Source: Sphingobacterium sp. SGG-5
GTDB taxonomy: Bacteria; Bacteroidota; Bacteroidia; Sphingobacteriales; Sphingobacteriaceae
Reading direction: 5' to 3'
NCBI RefSeq assembly: GCF_011043525.1
Contig: NZ_JAAKGO010000004.1
Span: forward strand, 248,001-312,000
Length of the DNA stretch: 64,000 nucleotides
The notes under the pieces are model-generated. The model had not been told where the DNA came from and did no database searches. It saw nothing but the letters and a program-made list of their open reading frames with translations. A program made the translations under genes and the position numbers. Shown here in pieces: positions 25,601 through 33,421 of this stretch (its first letter is position 1; every line of letters begins with the position of its first letter).

Positions 25601-25896
25601 CATTGCCTCGGTTTTACTGGGCCAATTATGGAGGAAACTATATTGGTGCGGCCAATTACTACCAAAAGGGAGATTACCTAGCATTACGCGAGGTGACATT
25701 GAGTTATCAGTTGGATGAAGATCTCTTACAGCGATGGGTAAAAAACCGGGTGAAGGGCGTACGTGCATATGTGTCCGGGTCCAATCTGGCCTATTTTACA
25801 AGATACAACGGCACCTTGCCTGAAGTTGGTGGTGATGACCCCGGCAGGTTTCCTTTGCCGCGGAGAATGACGTTTGGTCTAAACATTACATTATAA
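22627..25896 (+). CDS. SusC/RagA TonB-linked outer-membrane protein of the sialic-acid locus (no STN domain)
   Basis: The frame is open from 22576, but that ATG lies within the inverted repeats and precedes no signal. The ATG at 22627 gives MIRCKLIFLFGLIALTATS, a normal signal peptide, so I place the start there (about 1089 aa). A carboxypeptidase-like domain follows directly (LTGYVVNDLEEILPGVTVQN). The TonB box region DDVVVVGYGTQ, the plug segment (LKDAASTAIYGARASNGVV) and the barrel ending FGLNITL come next. There is no STN domain and no sigma/anti-sigma pair nearby, so control is probably by the divergent GntR regulator. It should import sialic acid or sialo-oligosaccharides with the SusD downstream. 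Confidence 0.94.
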   Translation: MIRCKLIFLFGLIALTATSYAQTTLTGYVVNDLEEILPGVTVQNRINASQAMSDENGSFRIAGNIGDTLLVSYMGYETLSYIVQSLNNNRIQLVSQNVLIDDVVVVGYGTQKRSKLSGSISSVNKEALLSAPNTNAATALQGTVSGLRVQQTTGNPGASPTISFRGGTEFNGTGTPLYVVDGVIVPSLYGINASDIESIDLLKDAASTAIYGARASNGVVLVTTKKGRKGSTKVEYQLKHANNYVRRNPVEYLSAEDYIIWNRQGIASRYQANIADGNASQASSTANQMNSASWGWTTNSSYAFPDGKYTTQILTDQNRYLLGREGWSLLVDRNPIQPHLADSIIYKGVSQRQLEDLILQSSNYNEHYINFSGGSDISNFNLGIGTVKDVGMVIGSELKRHNMNFNGGLKVNKDLSINLNLAAYNVSATPSYVNASSTSNLGGVIQRFGGAAPTLRLYNDETGEPLPGGDANGIGSPLYFEDIYYNKTGENRFSGGLNIEYAILKNLKLVGNANGFLRFNENDTFTKAYQNGSRGDMITTRNASFDRNKTQQYTLNSFLQYTNSFGRHNVNALLGGEYFEYRHYTASASALGAATDFIPWMSASTEAVGVPSSAFSQWERMVSGIGRVNYDYDDRILFTMNLRYDGTSRLSDNKFDYFPGMSLGWNIHRESFFQRSALSDIVSNLKPRISWGQNGSVSSVGYFVTDAPFGNVGTYDGNAGVGPAGFINTALKWEKVSASNFGIDLGLFNNRVNFNVDYFIRDVYNKVASLGIPSWTGFSNYTTNLGQLRNKGIELETQIYALRNANGFNWRLGGTFTHVKNYVIELPDNGLDGNRQSTTEVWNPRTSTYEQVGGLYEGRRVGLDEVWAHVYDGIYTTQEQLDEDILLYNSNLGYSNKTLKFLGDARWRDINEDDIIDSYDRVYVGRTTPTIQGGFHSNLTWKGLGLYTQFDYALGFVIIDQSWLRGMAQAQGSANMPVDVKYTYSEYTPSGTLPRFYWANYGGNYIGAANYYQKGDYLALREVTLSYQLDEDLLQRWVKNRVKGVRAYVSGSNLAYFTRYNGTLPEVGGDDPGRFPLPRRMTFGLNITL

Positions 25897-25914
25897 AACC
25901 TAAAACTAACAAGG

Positions 25915-27447
25915 ATGAAAAAGTTTATATATATAGTTTTGGTAGCAACCTGTACGATTCAAATCTCGTGCAACAAGATACTCGAGGAAGTCGTGCCACC
26001 GACCAGTTTAAATGAGCAGCTGATCTTAAACGATCCAGCCGCTGCGCGAACATTGTATTATGGACTATACAGTTCGTTCAGAACATACAATGGCGTACTT
26101 TTTGAATTAGGGGAAATGCGTTCCCAACTTTGGGCGGATGGTCTGTTTTCGGAGAGCGCCGATGCGGGATTGAGGAATTACTATACGCATAATTACGATG
26201 CCGAAAACGTCGTTGCCAGTAATTGGGCAGGATTTTATGGGATGATATTTCGCCTTAACCGGGCCCTCAAGTTGATACCACAGAGTAAATTGCCCGAAGC
26301 GGAAAGGAATAAAATTCTTGCCGAGGTATATGGTCTCCGTGCTTTTGTTTACTATACGATGCTCAAGACCTGGGGTAAGGTGCCCATCACAGATCAGGCG
26401 ATCGATGCTGTAAACGACTTAGCGGCCTTATATAAGCCCAGGGCCGAAGAGGAGGTAGTCATGCAACTGATAGAAAATGATATTGAGCAGTCTATCAGTT
26501 TATTTGCTGGTAACAATACGTTTGCGCCGAAGCGGGTGTACTGGAATCTGGCGGCTTCCCTGATCTTAAAAGGTGATGTCCATATCTGGAAATATACCCA
26601 CCATACCCAAGATGATGACGATCTGATTACAGCAAAAAATGCTTTAGAACAGGTCAGAGGAATGTCTGGACCATCCTTAGGTCTACAGGATAATTATGCA
26701 GATATTTTTAATGCCGATAAAAAGGTCAATAACAAAGAAGTCATTTTTGCCATTAATTATGAACGCGATCAGGAGGAAAACAAAGTCTTTAATTTATTTA
26801 TGATTAACGCGGCAGCAGTAAACAACACCATGCTGAACGCCAATTCTTCCAACGCGGGTCTGGTAAGTGCCCTCTACCCCAATATCACCGGAGCAGGGAG
26901 TCGAGTAGGTATGAATACAGCGATGATCAACGAATTGAAAAATATAACGCCGGAAGATAGACGGGTGACGGCCAGTATAGCAACCATGCACAGCAATACA
27001 ACGGGCTATCCTTTAATAGGTGTTATGCTAACCAAATATATCGGTAATGTTTATGAAGGTTTACGGGTTTATAATAATGATTATCCGATCTACCGATATG
27101 CGGATGTACTCTTGTTGATGGCTGAAGCAAAAACAAAGCTTGGTGAGAATCCTGCTGATGAAATCAATGCTATTCGCCAACGTGCTTATGGGGCGGGATA
27201 TCCGGTATTTGTAAATGGCAGCAAAACACAGAATATGGATGCCATTCTGGAAGAGTATCTCCGCGAATTTATAGGTGAAGGTAAACTCTGGTGGGCATTG
27301 CGCAGAGCGGGAGACGACTACGTATTTGACAACATTAATCCGGCGTACCTATCGGAAGGCAATGCGTACAAGCTACTACTTCCGATCAGCAGAACGACAT
27401 TAAACTCTGATCCGTTACTGGAACAAACAGACGGTTATAAAAAGTAA
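25915..27447 (+). CDS. SusD/RagB-family lipoprotein of the sialic-acid locus
   Basis: This 510-aa lipoprotein has a signal ending IQISC near residue 19. A SusD-like helical core includes LRAFVYYTMLKTWGKVPI, YPIYRYADVLLLMAEAKTK (about 385-405) and the late REFIGEGKLWWALRRAGDD. The C-terminal LLLPISRTTLNSDP is the family's usual end. It is 18 nt downstream of its SusC partner and 11 nt upstream of the LamG lipoprotein gene. It should bind the sialylated ligand at the cell surface; the specificity is inferred from the operon. Confidence 0.93.
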   Translation: MKKFIYIVLVATCTIQISCNKILEEVVPPTSLNEQLILNDPAAARTLYYGLYSSFRTYNGVLFELGEMRSQLWADGLFSESADAGLRNYYTHNYDAENVVASNWAGFYGMIFRLNRALKLIPQSKLPEAERNKILAEVYGLRAFVYYTMLKTWGKVPITDQAIDAVNDLAALYKPRAEEEVVMQLIENDIEQSISLFAGNNTFAPKRVYWNLAASLILKGDVHIWKYTHHTQDDDDLITAKNALEQVRGMSGPSLGLQDNYADIFNADKKVNNKEVIFAINYERDQEENKVFNLFMINAAAVNNTMLNANSSNAGLVSALYPNITGAGSRVGMNTAMINELKNITPEDRRVTASIATMHSNTTGYPLIGVMLTKYIGNVYEGLRVYNNDYPIYRYADVLLLMAEAKTKLGENPADEINAIRQRAYGAGYPVFVNGSKTQNMDAILEEYLREFIGEGKLWWALRRAGDDYVFDNINPAYLSEGNAYKLLLPISRTTLNSDPLLEQTDGYKK

Positions 27448-27458
27448 ATCAGGATATT

Positions 27459-28883
27459 ATGAAAAGCTTAAAGAAACTACTACATATAGGGATAATAGCA
27501 CTAGCTGTAATGTATACGGCGTGTCAAAAGACATCGTTTTATACCGGTGAAGCACCTATGAGAGATACAGCACTGGCGCCTGAACCTGTCGATACTATCG
27601 CGGTGCCTGAAGCTTATAAGCCTTACCTCGCGCAGGTCAAAGCCTATGAGGCCTGGGATAAAGAACATCCTATTCAAGTGGGACAGGTTGTATTGTTGGG
27701 CAACTCCCTCTTTACCAACTGGCCGAATGCACAGGATTATTTTGATGATGACGTGATTTACAACAGATCTATCGAAAATGTTGTTGTGGATGCCGTGCAA
27801 TTCTATTCAAGCCGTATTGTTATGCCGTATAACCCAAGACAGGTATTCCTTTATGTGGGTGAAAGCGAACTCCAGGCGGGGAAAAGTGTGACTGCGACGT
27901 TCAACCTGGTGAAGGTACTCATCGAAGGACTACAGTATAACCTGTCGGGTGCGGAGGTAACTTATCTGTCACTCTTAAAAACACCAGCTAATACCGCTTA
28001 TCACGCTGTTTACGATCAGCTTAATCAAATGCTGGCCAATTACCTGACTGATAAGGACAAGCTGTCTTATATGGATGTCAATGCCGCCTTTGCCGGAACT
28101 GGCGGAACAATCGATCCGCAGTATTTCAATGGCGATAAACTCAATACTGCAGGTACGCAAAAACTGGCTGATATCCTGTCGGACAAACTGGAGGGCGACA
28201 AACCGAAAATATCAACTTATATGGAGTTCGACGGCACGACAAATTATATCACTGTACCCCATGATACAGAATTGGATATTAATATGGGTGAAAGTATGAC
28301 TATTACATTTTGGGAACGTGTCGGCGATCATAATGGAGCAAGATTCATAACCAAAAGAAATGGCAATGGATATGAAATTGTAGCGAACGGATCCGGTTTG
28401 TTGGCTGCTAATCTGAGAAGCTCCGATGGAAATTTAGGTACATCATATGCTCCGGCAGATTTTACTATTGAAGGGAATCAATGGCACCATATTACTTTTG
28501 TGTACGATCAGACTGGTACCCAAAAGATATGTAGAATTTACCGGGATGGTGAGTTAATTACTTCTTCCACGACAGCTAACATCAAGACCTCAGATCAGGA
28601 CCTTTCCATACCAACAGCGGATTTTGTAATAGGTACACAAAGCACATCGACGACAACTAAACTGAAAGGAGCCGTGGATAATATCCGCGTGTATAAAACT
28701 GCGCTTTCCGAAGCGGAAATCTTGGGAGATATGAATGCATTTGAAATAGATGATTATACACATATCGTCGCTGAATGGGATTTTGAAGAGATATCAGGCA
28801 ATACATTAGAGAATAAAGCGCAGAGCAAACACCATGGCGTTATTCATGGTAATGTAGTCGTTAATCAACGGATTGTAGAATAG
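27459..28883 (+). CDS. Lipoprotein with degenerate SGNH-like domain and C-terminal LamG/concanavalin-like domain
   Basis: This 474-aa lipoprotein has a signal ending VMYTAC. Residues about 50-245 follow the SGNH hydrolase layout: VVLLGNSLFTNW for block I, NRSIENVVVDAV for block II, VFLYVGESELQAG for block III and GDKLNTAGTQKLADIL for block V. The block I serine is kept, but the block III Asn is lost (GESE where GxND is expected) and the block V His is Asn (DKLN where D-x-LH is expected). It is therefore probably not an active esterase. Residues about 250-455 form a LamG-like domain (MEFDGTTNYITVPHDTELD and GAVDNIRVYKTALSEAEI). A surface glycan-binding protein that works with SusCD and the sialidases is the best inference. 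Confidence 0.72.
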   Translation: MKSLKKLLHIGIIALAVMYTACQKTSFYTGEAPMRDTALAPEPVDTIAVPEAYKPYLAQVKAYEAWDKEHPIQVGQVVLLGNSLFTNWPNAQDYFDDDVIYNRSIENVVVDAVQFYSSRIVMPYNPRQVFLYVGESELQAGKSVTATFNLVKVLIEGLQYNLSGAEVTYLSLLKTPANTAYHAVYDQLNQMLANYLTDKDKLSYMDVNAAFAGTGGTIDPQYFNGDKLNTAGTQKLADILSDKLEGDKPKISTYMEFDGTTNYITVPHDTELDINMGESMTITFWERVGDHNGARFITKRNGNGYEIVANGSGLLAANLRSSDGNLGTSYAPADFTIEGNQWHHITFVYDQTGTQKICRIYRDGELITSSTTANIKTSDQDLSIPTADFVIGTQSTSTTTKLKGAVDNIRVYKTALSEAEILGDMNAFEIDDYTHIVAEWDFEEISGNTLENKAQSKHHGVIHGNVVVNQRIVE

Positions 28884-28898
28884 TAGTAAAAAAAACAG

Positions 28899-30098
28899 AT
28901 GAAAACAAAGAATATCATAGCATTATCGCTAATCAGCATATTTTGCTCAGGCCATATTTCCTGTTCGCAGGATAAGGACATCCTTACGTCGCCGTCGATC
29001 ATAAAATATCCGGTGGCACATCATATTCCTTTAGCAGATATAGAAATCTATAATGCATTCACCGCAGGTATCGATGGGATCCATTCCTATCGGATTCCAT
29101 CACTTGTCACGGCAAAAAACGGAGATCTCCTGTTGTTTTGTGAAGCACGTAAGGTCAGCTGGGGAGACAAAAGTCCGACGGATCTGGTGCTGAAAATCAG
29201 CAAGGATAACGGTGCGACTTGGTCTGCTATGGAAGTCTTATTATCGGATGGGAGCAATGCTTTTATGGATCCCGTAGCGACAGTAGACAAAGTCACCGGC
29301 CGTATATTTCTGTTTGCCTGCCGATGGCCGGCAGGAGATGTGTCGATGCAAGACAATACCGGATGGATGTGTTATTCGGACGACAATGGTGCGACTTGGT
29401 CTGTTCCTCAGAATGTTACTGACGATATTGTTCCGAATAGCTTCAGCCTAAATGGTTTTGGTCCCGGATCTGGCATTCAGATGAATGCCAACAGCGACTA
29501 TCCTGACCGTCTTATTGTACCGATACGGGTATATAATGGCTCGTCAACACGGAACAGGGTATTATACAGTGATGATCATGGTGTCACATGGGAGCTTGGA
29601 CAGGAAATGACAGACGGAGGTGAATTTCAGATCGCCGAATCACCTAATAACACGCTGATATATAACCGTAGAGGCGATGCAACCCGATATCGGGCATTCA
29701 GCGAGGATGGCGGGATAAGCTGGACGAAATTTGAACTAGATATTGCCTTGCGCAGTGTCGCGGGCGGATGTCAAGGAAGTATATGGGGGCAGGACAGTGT
29801 GCTCTTCTATACAGGACCTGCCGGCGGGCCCGTCACGAGTACCACGGACAACAGGTCCAATTTCATGATTTACCGGAGTCTCGACGGTGGATTGACTTGG
29901 AACAATCAGCAGCTTTTGTATAATAAAGCGGCAGGCTACAGCTGTATCACGCAGATGAATAATGGGGATTTTGCGGTGGTATTCGAAAGTGCCGATACGC
30001 AAGGTTTCACCCGTACCTCAGTACGGGGCTATAACTGGATGCGGCTCGACGTCATTGTGATACCCAAAGAGATACTGGATAAGGATTATTGGTTTTAA
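28899..30098 (+). CDS. nanH: Exo-alpha-sialidase lipoprotein (GH33 type)
   Basis: This 399-aa six-bladed sialidase has a signal ending HISC, so it is probably lipid-anchored. The arginine motif YRIP (in SYRIPSLVTAKNG, about residue 64) is present. Five Asp-box segments are visible: SKDNGATWS, SDDNGATWS, SDDHGVTWE, SEDGGISWT and SLDGGLTWN. FCEARK after the first strand supplies the usual acidic residue. It releases terminal sialic acid from glycans outside the cell or in the periplasm. The downstream lyase, mutarotase and transporter genes are consistent with use of the free Neu5Ac. A second sialidase, not lipid-anchored, lies at 36685-37848. Confidence 0.92.
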   Translation: MKTKNIIALSLISIFCSGHISCSQDKDILTSPSIIKYPVAHHIPLADIEIYNAFTAGIDGIHSYRIPSLVTAKNGDLLLFCEARKVSWGDKSPTDLVLKISKDNGATWSAMEVLLSDGSNAFMDPVATVDKVTGRIFLFACRWPAGDVSMQDNTGWMCYSDDNGATWSVPQNVTDDIVPNSFSLNGFGPGSGIQMNANSDYPDRLIVPIRVYNGSSTRNRVLYSDDHGVTWELGQEMTDGGEFQIAESPNNTLIYNRRGDATRYRAFSEDGGISWTKFELDIALRSVAGGCQGSIWGQDSVLFYTGPAGGPVTSTTDNRSNFMIYRSLDGGLTWNNQQLLYNKAAGYSCITQMNNGDFAVVFESADTQGFTRTSVRGYNWMRLDVIVIPKEILDKDYWF

Positions 30099-30118
30099 TA
30101 ACAATTTAATATACAAGA

Positions 30119-31039
30119 ATGAAGATAGAACATATTACAGGGTTAATAGCAGCACCTTTTACACCATTTGACAACGATGATCGTATAAATCTGGATTTAA
30201 TACCAGCCTATTACGAGACACTGATCCGAAATAAAGTGACCGGAGCTTTTATTTGTGGCTCCACGGGTGAGGGAGTTTCGTTGACCTATGAGGAGAAAGT
30301 AGCAGTAATGGAGAAGTGGAGAGCGGTTTCGAAGGAGAATACGGATTTTAAGCTGATTATGTTCTTAGGCGGAACCAATCTGAAAGAATGCAAGATGTTG
30401 GCCGTTAAAGCAGAAGAGATTGGAGTAGATGCCGTTTCACTGACTGCACCTTTCTATTTTAAACCCCGGAATGTAGAGTATCTAGCCCGAATTTGTAAAG
30501 AGGTTGCTCGCGTGTGTCCCGGTACACCATTTTACTACTACCATATTCCCGTGTTGACGGGTGTGAATTTTCCGATGATCGATCTGTTAAAGGCCGTAGA
30601 TGGAGAATGTCCAAATTTTGCAGGTATTAAATATACGCAGGAGGATTTTATGGATTTTCTGTCGTGTCTGCATTTTCGGAATGGAAAATACGATATGTTA
30701 TGGGGGCGGGACGAAAATATGCTTTCAGCACTTGTACTTGGAAGCAAGGGAGCGGTAGGCAGTACATACAATTACATCGCACCGTTGTATCACGACTTGA
30801 TTACGGCCTATGAAAATGGCGATGTTGAACAAGCGCGTGATCTTCAACAAAAATCGATTGATTTTATCACTTTGCTGGGTAAGTACGGAGGGATTTCAAC
30901 CGGGAAATTTTATATGAAACTTCTGGGATTGGACTGTGGGAATTTTAGACTTCCCGTGCATAACATGTCGACAGCAGAATATGAACTCTTTTCCACAGAA
31001 GCAGGAGCTCTGGGCTTTGAAACCTTTAGATCAAAGTAA
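30119..31039 (+). CDS. nanA: N-acetylneuraminate lyase
   Basis: This 306-aa cytoplasmic protein is of the DHDPS/NAL (class I aldolase) family. It carries the family signature CGSTGEGVSLT at about 41-51, the catalytic tyrosine in YYYHIPVLTG at about 139-148 and the Schiff-base lysine in GIKYTQEDF near residue 169. It splits Neu5Ac into N-acetylmannosamine and pyruvate. Assignment as the sialic-acid lyase rather than dihydrodipicolinate synthase rests on the YxYHIP and GIKYT motifs and on the surrounding sialidase, mutarotase and esterase genes. Its stop overlaps the next start (TAATG). Confidence 0.93.
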   Translation: MKIEHITGLIAAPFTPFDNDDRINLDLIPAYYETLIRNKVTGAFICGSTGEGVSLTYEEKVAVMEKWRAVSKENTDFKLIMFLGGTNLKECKMLAVKAEEIGVDAVSLTAPFYFKPRNVEYLARICKEVARVCPGTPFYYYHIPVLTGVNFPMIDLLKAVDGECPNFAGIKYTQEDFMDFLSCLHFRNGKYDMLWGRDENMLSALVLGSKGAVGSTYNYIAPLYHDLITAYENGDVEQARDLQQKSIDFITLLGKYGGISTGKFYMKLLGLDCGNFRLPVHNMSTAEYELFSTEAGALGFETFRSK

Positions 31040-32181
31040 TGCATGTTGGACGTAATATATGGATAGGTTGCCTGATGATACAATTAGCGAGTTCGTGCAT
31101 GCACGACGTAAAAGATGATATAAAAATCGAGTGGGGTGCCGTGGATCTACCTGCGGATAGCGTGGGGCAGCCCCATCTGGGATTGGCGGGGCCGCTGGTC
31201 GGTAGCGTAGGAAGTAAAGTAATCATTGGAGGTGGAGCCAACTTTCCCGATGGGAAGCCTTGGGAAGGAGGACACAAGAAATACCATGGGGACGTCTTTG
31301 TATACACTTGGCATAATCAGATATTGACTTATCATCATACTGATCAATTGCCCTCTCCGCTGGCTTACGCCGCCTGCTATTCGGATAACGACAAGATATA
31401 CGTTGTGGGCGGAGAGAATGAAGCTGGTTTATCAAAGGGTGCCTACGCAATAGGTATTGGTGCGGACGAAGATTTGGTCATCGATACGTTACCCAATTTA
31501 CCGGAAGGCATCAGCAGTGCCGGATTGGTCTGTGTGGGTCATGTGTTATATTTGGTTGGCGGCGAAACCGAGAAGTTTACTTCGGATCAGATTCTCCGGT
31601 TGGACAGCAAGGGGAGCAATACATGGGAAAACGTACAGCAATTGCCTCACGGGATCAGTAATGCCGTAGTCGTTGCGGTGGGGAAGGACCTTTATATTAT
31701 GGGCGGAAGGTATCGTGTAGCTAATGAAATAAGCCCTTTCAGTGATCGTGTGTACTTATTTGATACCCAAGAAAATACGATTTCCTCCTTAACGAGTTTA
31801 CCGGAACCTCTTGCCGCAGCGGTTGGGATAAGGTATAAGGGCGTCATCTTTTTTCTTGGAGGTGATAATGCCCAGACCTATCATCAGGTTGAAGAATTAC
31901 TCTTACAGGCGGCGACGGAACAAGATATGACACGAAAGGATAGTATTACACAGCGAAAGAACAGGCTGCAGGCAAATCATCCCGGATTTAGTAAAAAGCA
32001 ATTGGTCTATGATATCGGAGCGGAAACATGGAAAGCGCTTGAGGCAGACTTTCCGTTCGATATGCCCGTAACGACGACCGCGGTTCGCCTGGATAGCAAT
32101 TTTCTAATGATTCCCAGCGGAGAGATTAAAGCCGGTGTGCGGACAGATAAGATTTATATCGGAAAAATAATTAAAGATTAA
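31039..32181 (+). CDS. nanM: N-acetylneuraminate mutarotase/epimerase (NanM-like kelch protein)
   Basis: This 380-aa kelch-type beta-propeller has recognisable blades: GSKVIIGGGANFPDGKPWEG, DKIYVVGGENEAG, HVLYLVGGETEKF, KDLYIMGGRYRV and GVIFFLGGDNAQ. The GGGANFPDG(K)PW block near the N-terminus is the hallmark of the cyclically permuted NanM-type mutarotases. These speed conversion of alpha- to beta-Neu5Ac, the form used after sialidase cleavage. The N-terminus (CLMIQLASSC) suggests a lipoprotein and a periplasmic location. It overlaps the lyase gene by one base and leaves 1 nt before the MFS gene. Confidence 0.9.
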   Translation: MHVGRNIWIGCLMIQLASSCMHDVKDDIKIEWGAVDLPADSVGQPHLGLAGPLVGSVGSKVIIGGGANFPDGKPWEGGHKKYHGDVFVYTWHNQILTYHHTDQLPSPLAYAACYSDNDKIYVVGGENEAGLSKGAYAIGIGADEDLVIDTLPNLPEGISSAGLVCVGHVLYLVGGETEKFTSDQILRLDSKGSNTWENVQQLPHGISNAVVVAVGKDLYIMGGRYRVANEISPFSDRVYLFDTQENTISSLTSLPEPLAAAVGIRYKGVIFFLGGDNAQTYHQVEELLLQAATEQDMTRKDSITQRKNRLQANHPGFSKKQLVYDIGAETWKALEADFPFDMPVTTTAVRLDSNFLMIPSGEIKAGVRTDKIYIGKIIKD

Positions 32182-32182
32182 C

Positions 32183-33421
32183 ATGCAATATAGAGAGAAA
32201 ACATCGGGATATGCGTGGGTTGTAGTCGGCTTACTTTGGGTCGTGGCCTTACTCAATTATATGGACAGACAGATCCTATCCACCTTGCGTCCTGCGATGC
32301 AGATCGATATTGCAGAATTGGAGAGCGCGCGGGTTTTTGGTAACCTCATGGCAGTTTTTCTTTGGATATATGCATTTATGAGCCCCGTTTCGGGTTTGAT
32401 TTCGGATCGCTTCAACCGAAAGCACGTCATCGTATTCAGTTTATTTGTATGGTCGGCGGTTACCTTATTGATGGGATTTTCGACGAATCTGACCGAATTG
32501 ATGATTTTGCGCAGTGTCATGGGCGTGAGCGAGGCGATGTATATTCCCGCTGCATTGGCACTAATAGCCGATTATCATAGTGACAGAACGCGTTCCCTGG
32601 CTATCGGTATACATATGACCGGATTATATATGGGGCAGGCTTTAGGGGGATTTGGAGGAACAATAGCGGAAGATCACTCTTGGCACGTCGTATTTAAGGT
32701 ATTTGGGCTCGTCGGCGTCGTCTATGCCTTTGTCTTATTGCTGGCTTTAAAAGAAGTGCCCAACCGTTTCAAGTCAACGATAGCAGATACTGCTCCTCGG
32801 AATAACTCCAGTATTTTTAGGGTATTAGGGCTACTATTCAGTAATATATCGTTTTGGGTTATTCTGTTTTATTTTGCTATTCCAAGCTTACCGGGATGGG
32901 CTACGAAAAACTGGTTGCCCACGCTTTTTGCCGAGAACCTGCATTTACCGATGTCGACCGCAGGCCCGCTCTCGACAATTACCATTGCAGCTTCCTCTTT
33001 CATCGGTGTTATTTTAGGCGGTATACTCTCGGATAAATGGGTAATTAAAAACATAAGAGGTCGGATTTATACGAGCGCGATCGGATTGTTACTGACTGTT
33101 CCCTCCATATTGCTTATCGGATTTAGCCATCAGGTATGGGCTATTGTCGGTGCGGGGATACTATTTGGAATAGGCTTCGGTATGTTTGATGCCAACAATA
33201 TGCCGATTCTATGCCAGTTTGTAAATAAAGAACATCGCGCAACGGCGTACGGAATCATGAATTTCGTAGGCGTGCTGTCTGGCGCTTTGATCACCAATAT
33301 ATTGGGAGCGTCGGCCGAACAAGGAGATCTGGGTAATGATTTTGCTTTACTGGCCTTTATTGTTTTGTTCGTAATTATTGTTCAGTTGCTAACCTTGAAA
33401 CCAAAAACTCGTGAAATATAG
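32183..33421 (+). CDS. nanT: MFS transporter, probable sialic-acid transporter
   Basis: This 412-aa inner-membrane protein has about 12 hydrophobic segments. It has the MFS signature around YMDRQILSTL (TM1) and SDRFNRKHVI (the loop 2-3 motif), and repeated small-residue helices such as GVSEAMYIPAALALIADY. It belongs to the anion:cation symporter-like group that includes hexuronate and sialate carriers. It would carry Neu5Ac from periplasm to cytosol, to the lyase. An MFS transporter in an analogous place in Bacteroides fragilis is named NanT; the symbol here rests on that context. Confidence 0.85.
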   Translation: MQYREKTSGYAWVVVGLLWVVALLNYMDRQILSTLRPAMQIDIAELESARVFGNLMAVFLWIYAFMSPVSGLISDRFNRKHVIVFSLFVWSAVTLLMGFSTNLTELMILRSVMGVSEAMYIPAALALIADYHSDRTRSLAIGIHMTGLYMGQALGGFGGTIAEDHSWHVVFKVFGLVGVVYAFVLLLALKEVPNRFKSTIADTAPRNNSSIFRVLGLLFSNISFWVILFYFAIPSLPGWATKNWLPTLFAENLHLPMSTAGPLSTITIAASSFIGVILGGILSDKWVIKNIRGRIYTSAIGLLLTVPSILLIGFSHQVWAIVGAGILFGIGFGMFDANNMPILCQFVNKEHRATAYGIMNFVGVLSGALITNILGASAEQGDLGNDFALLAFIVLFVIIVQLLTLKPKTREI

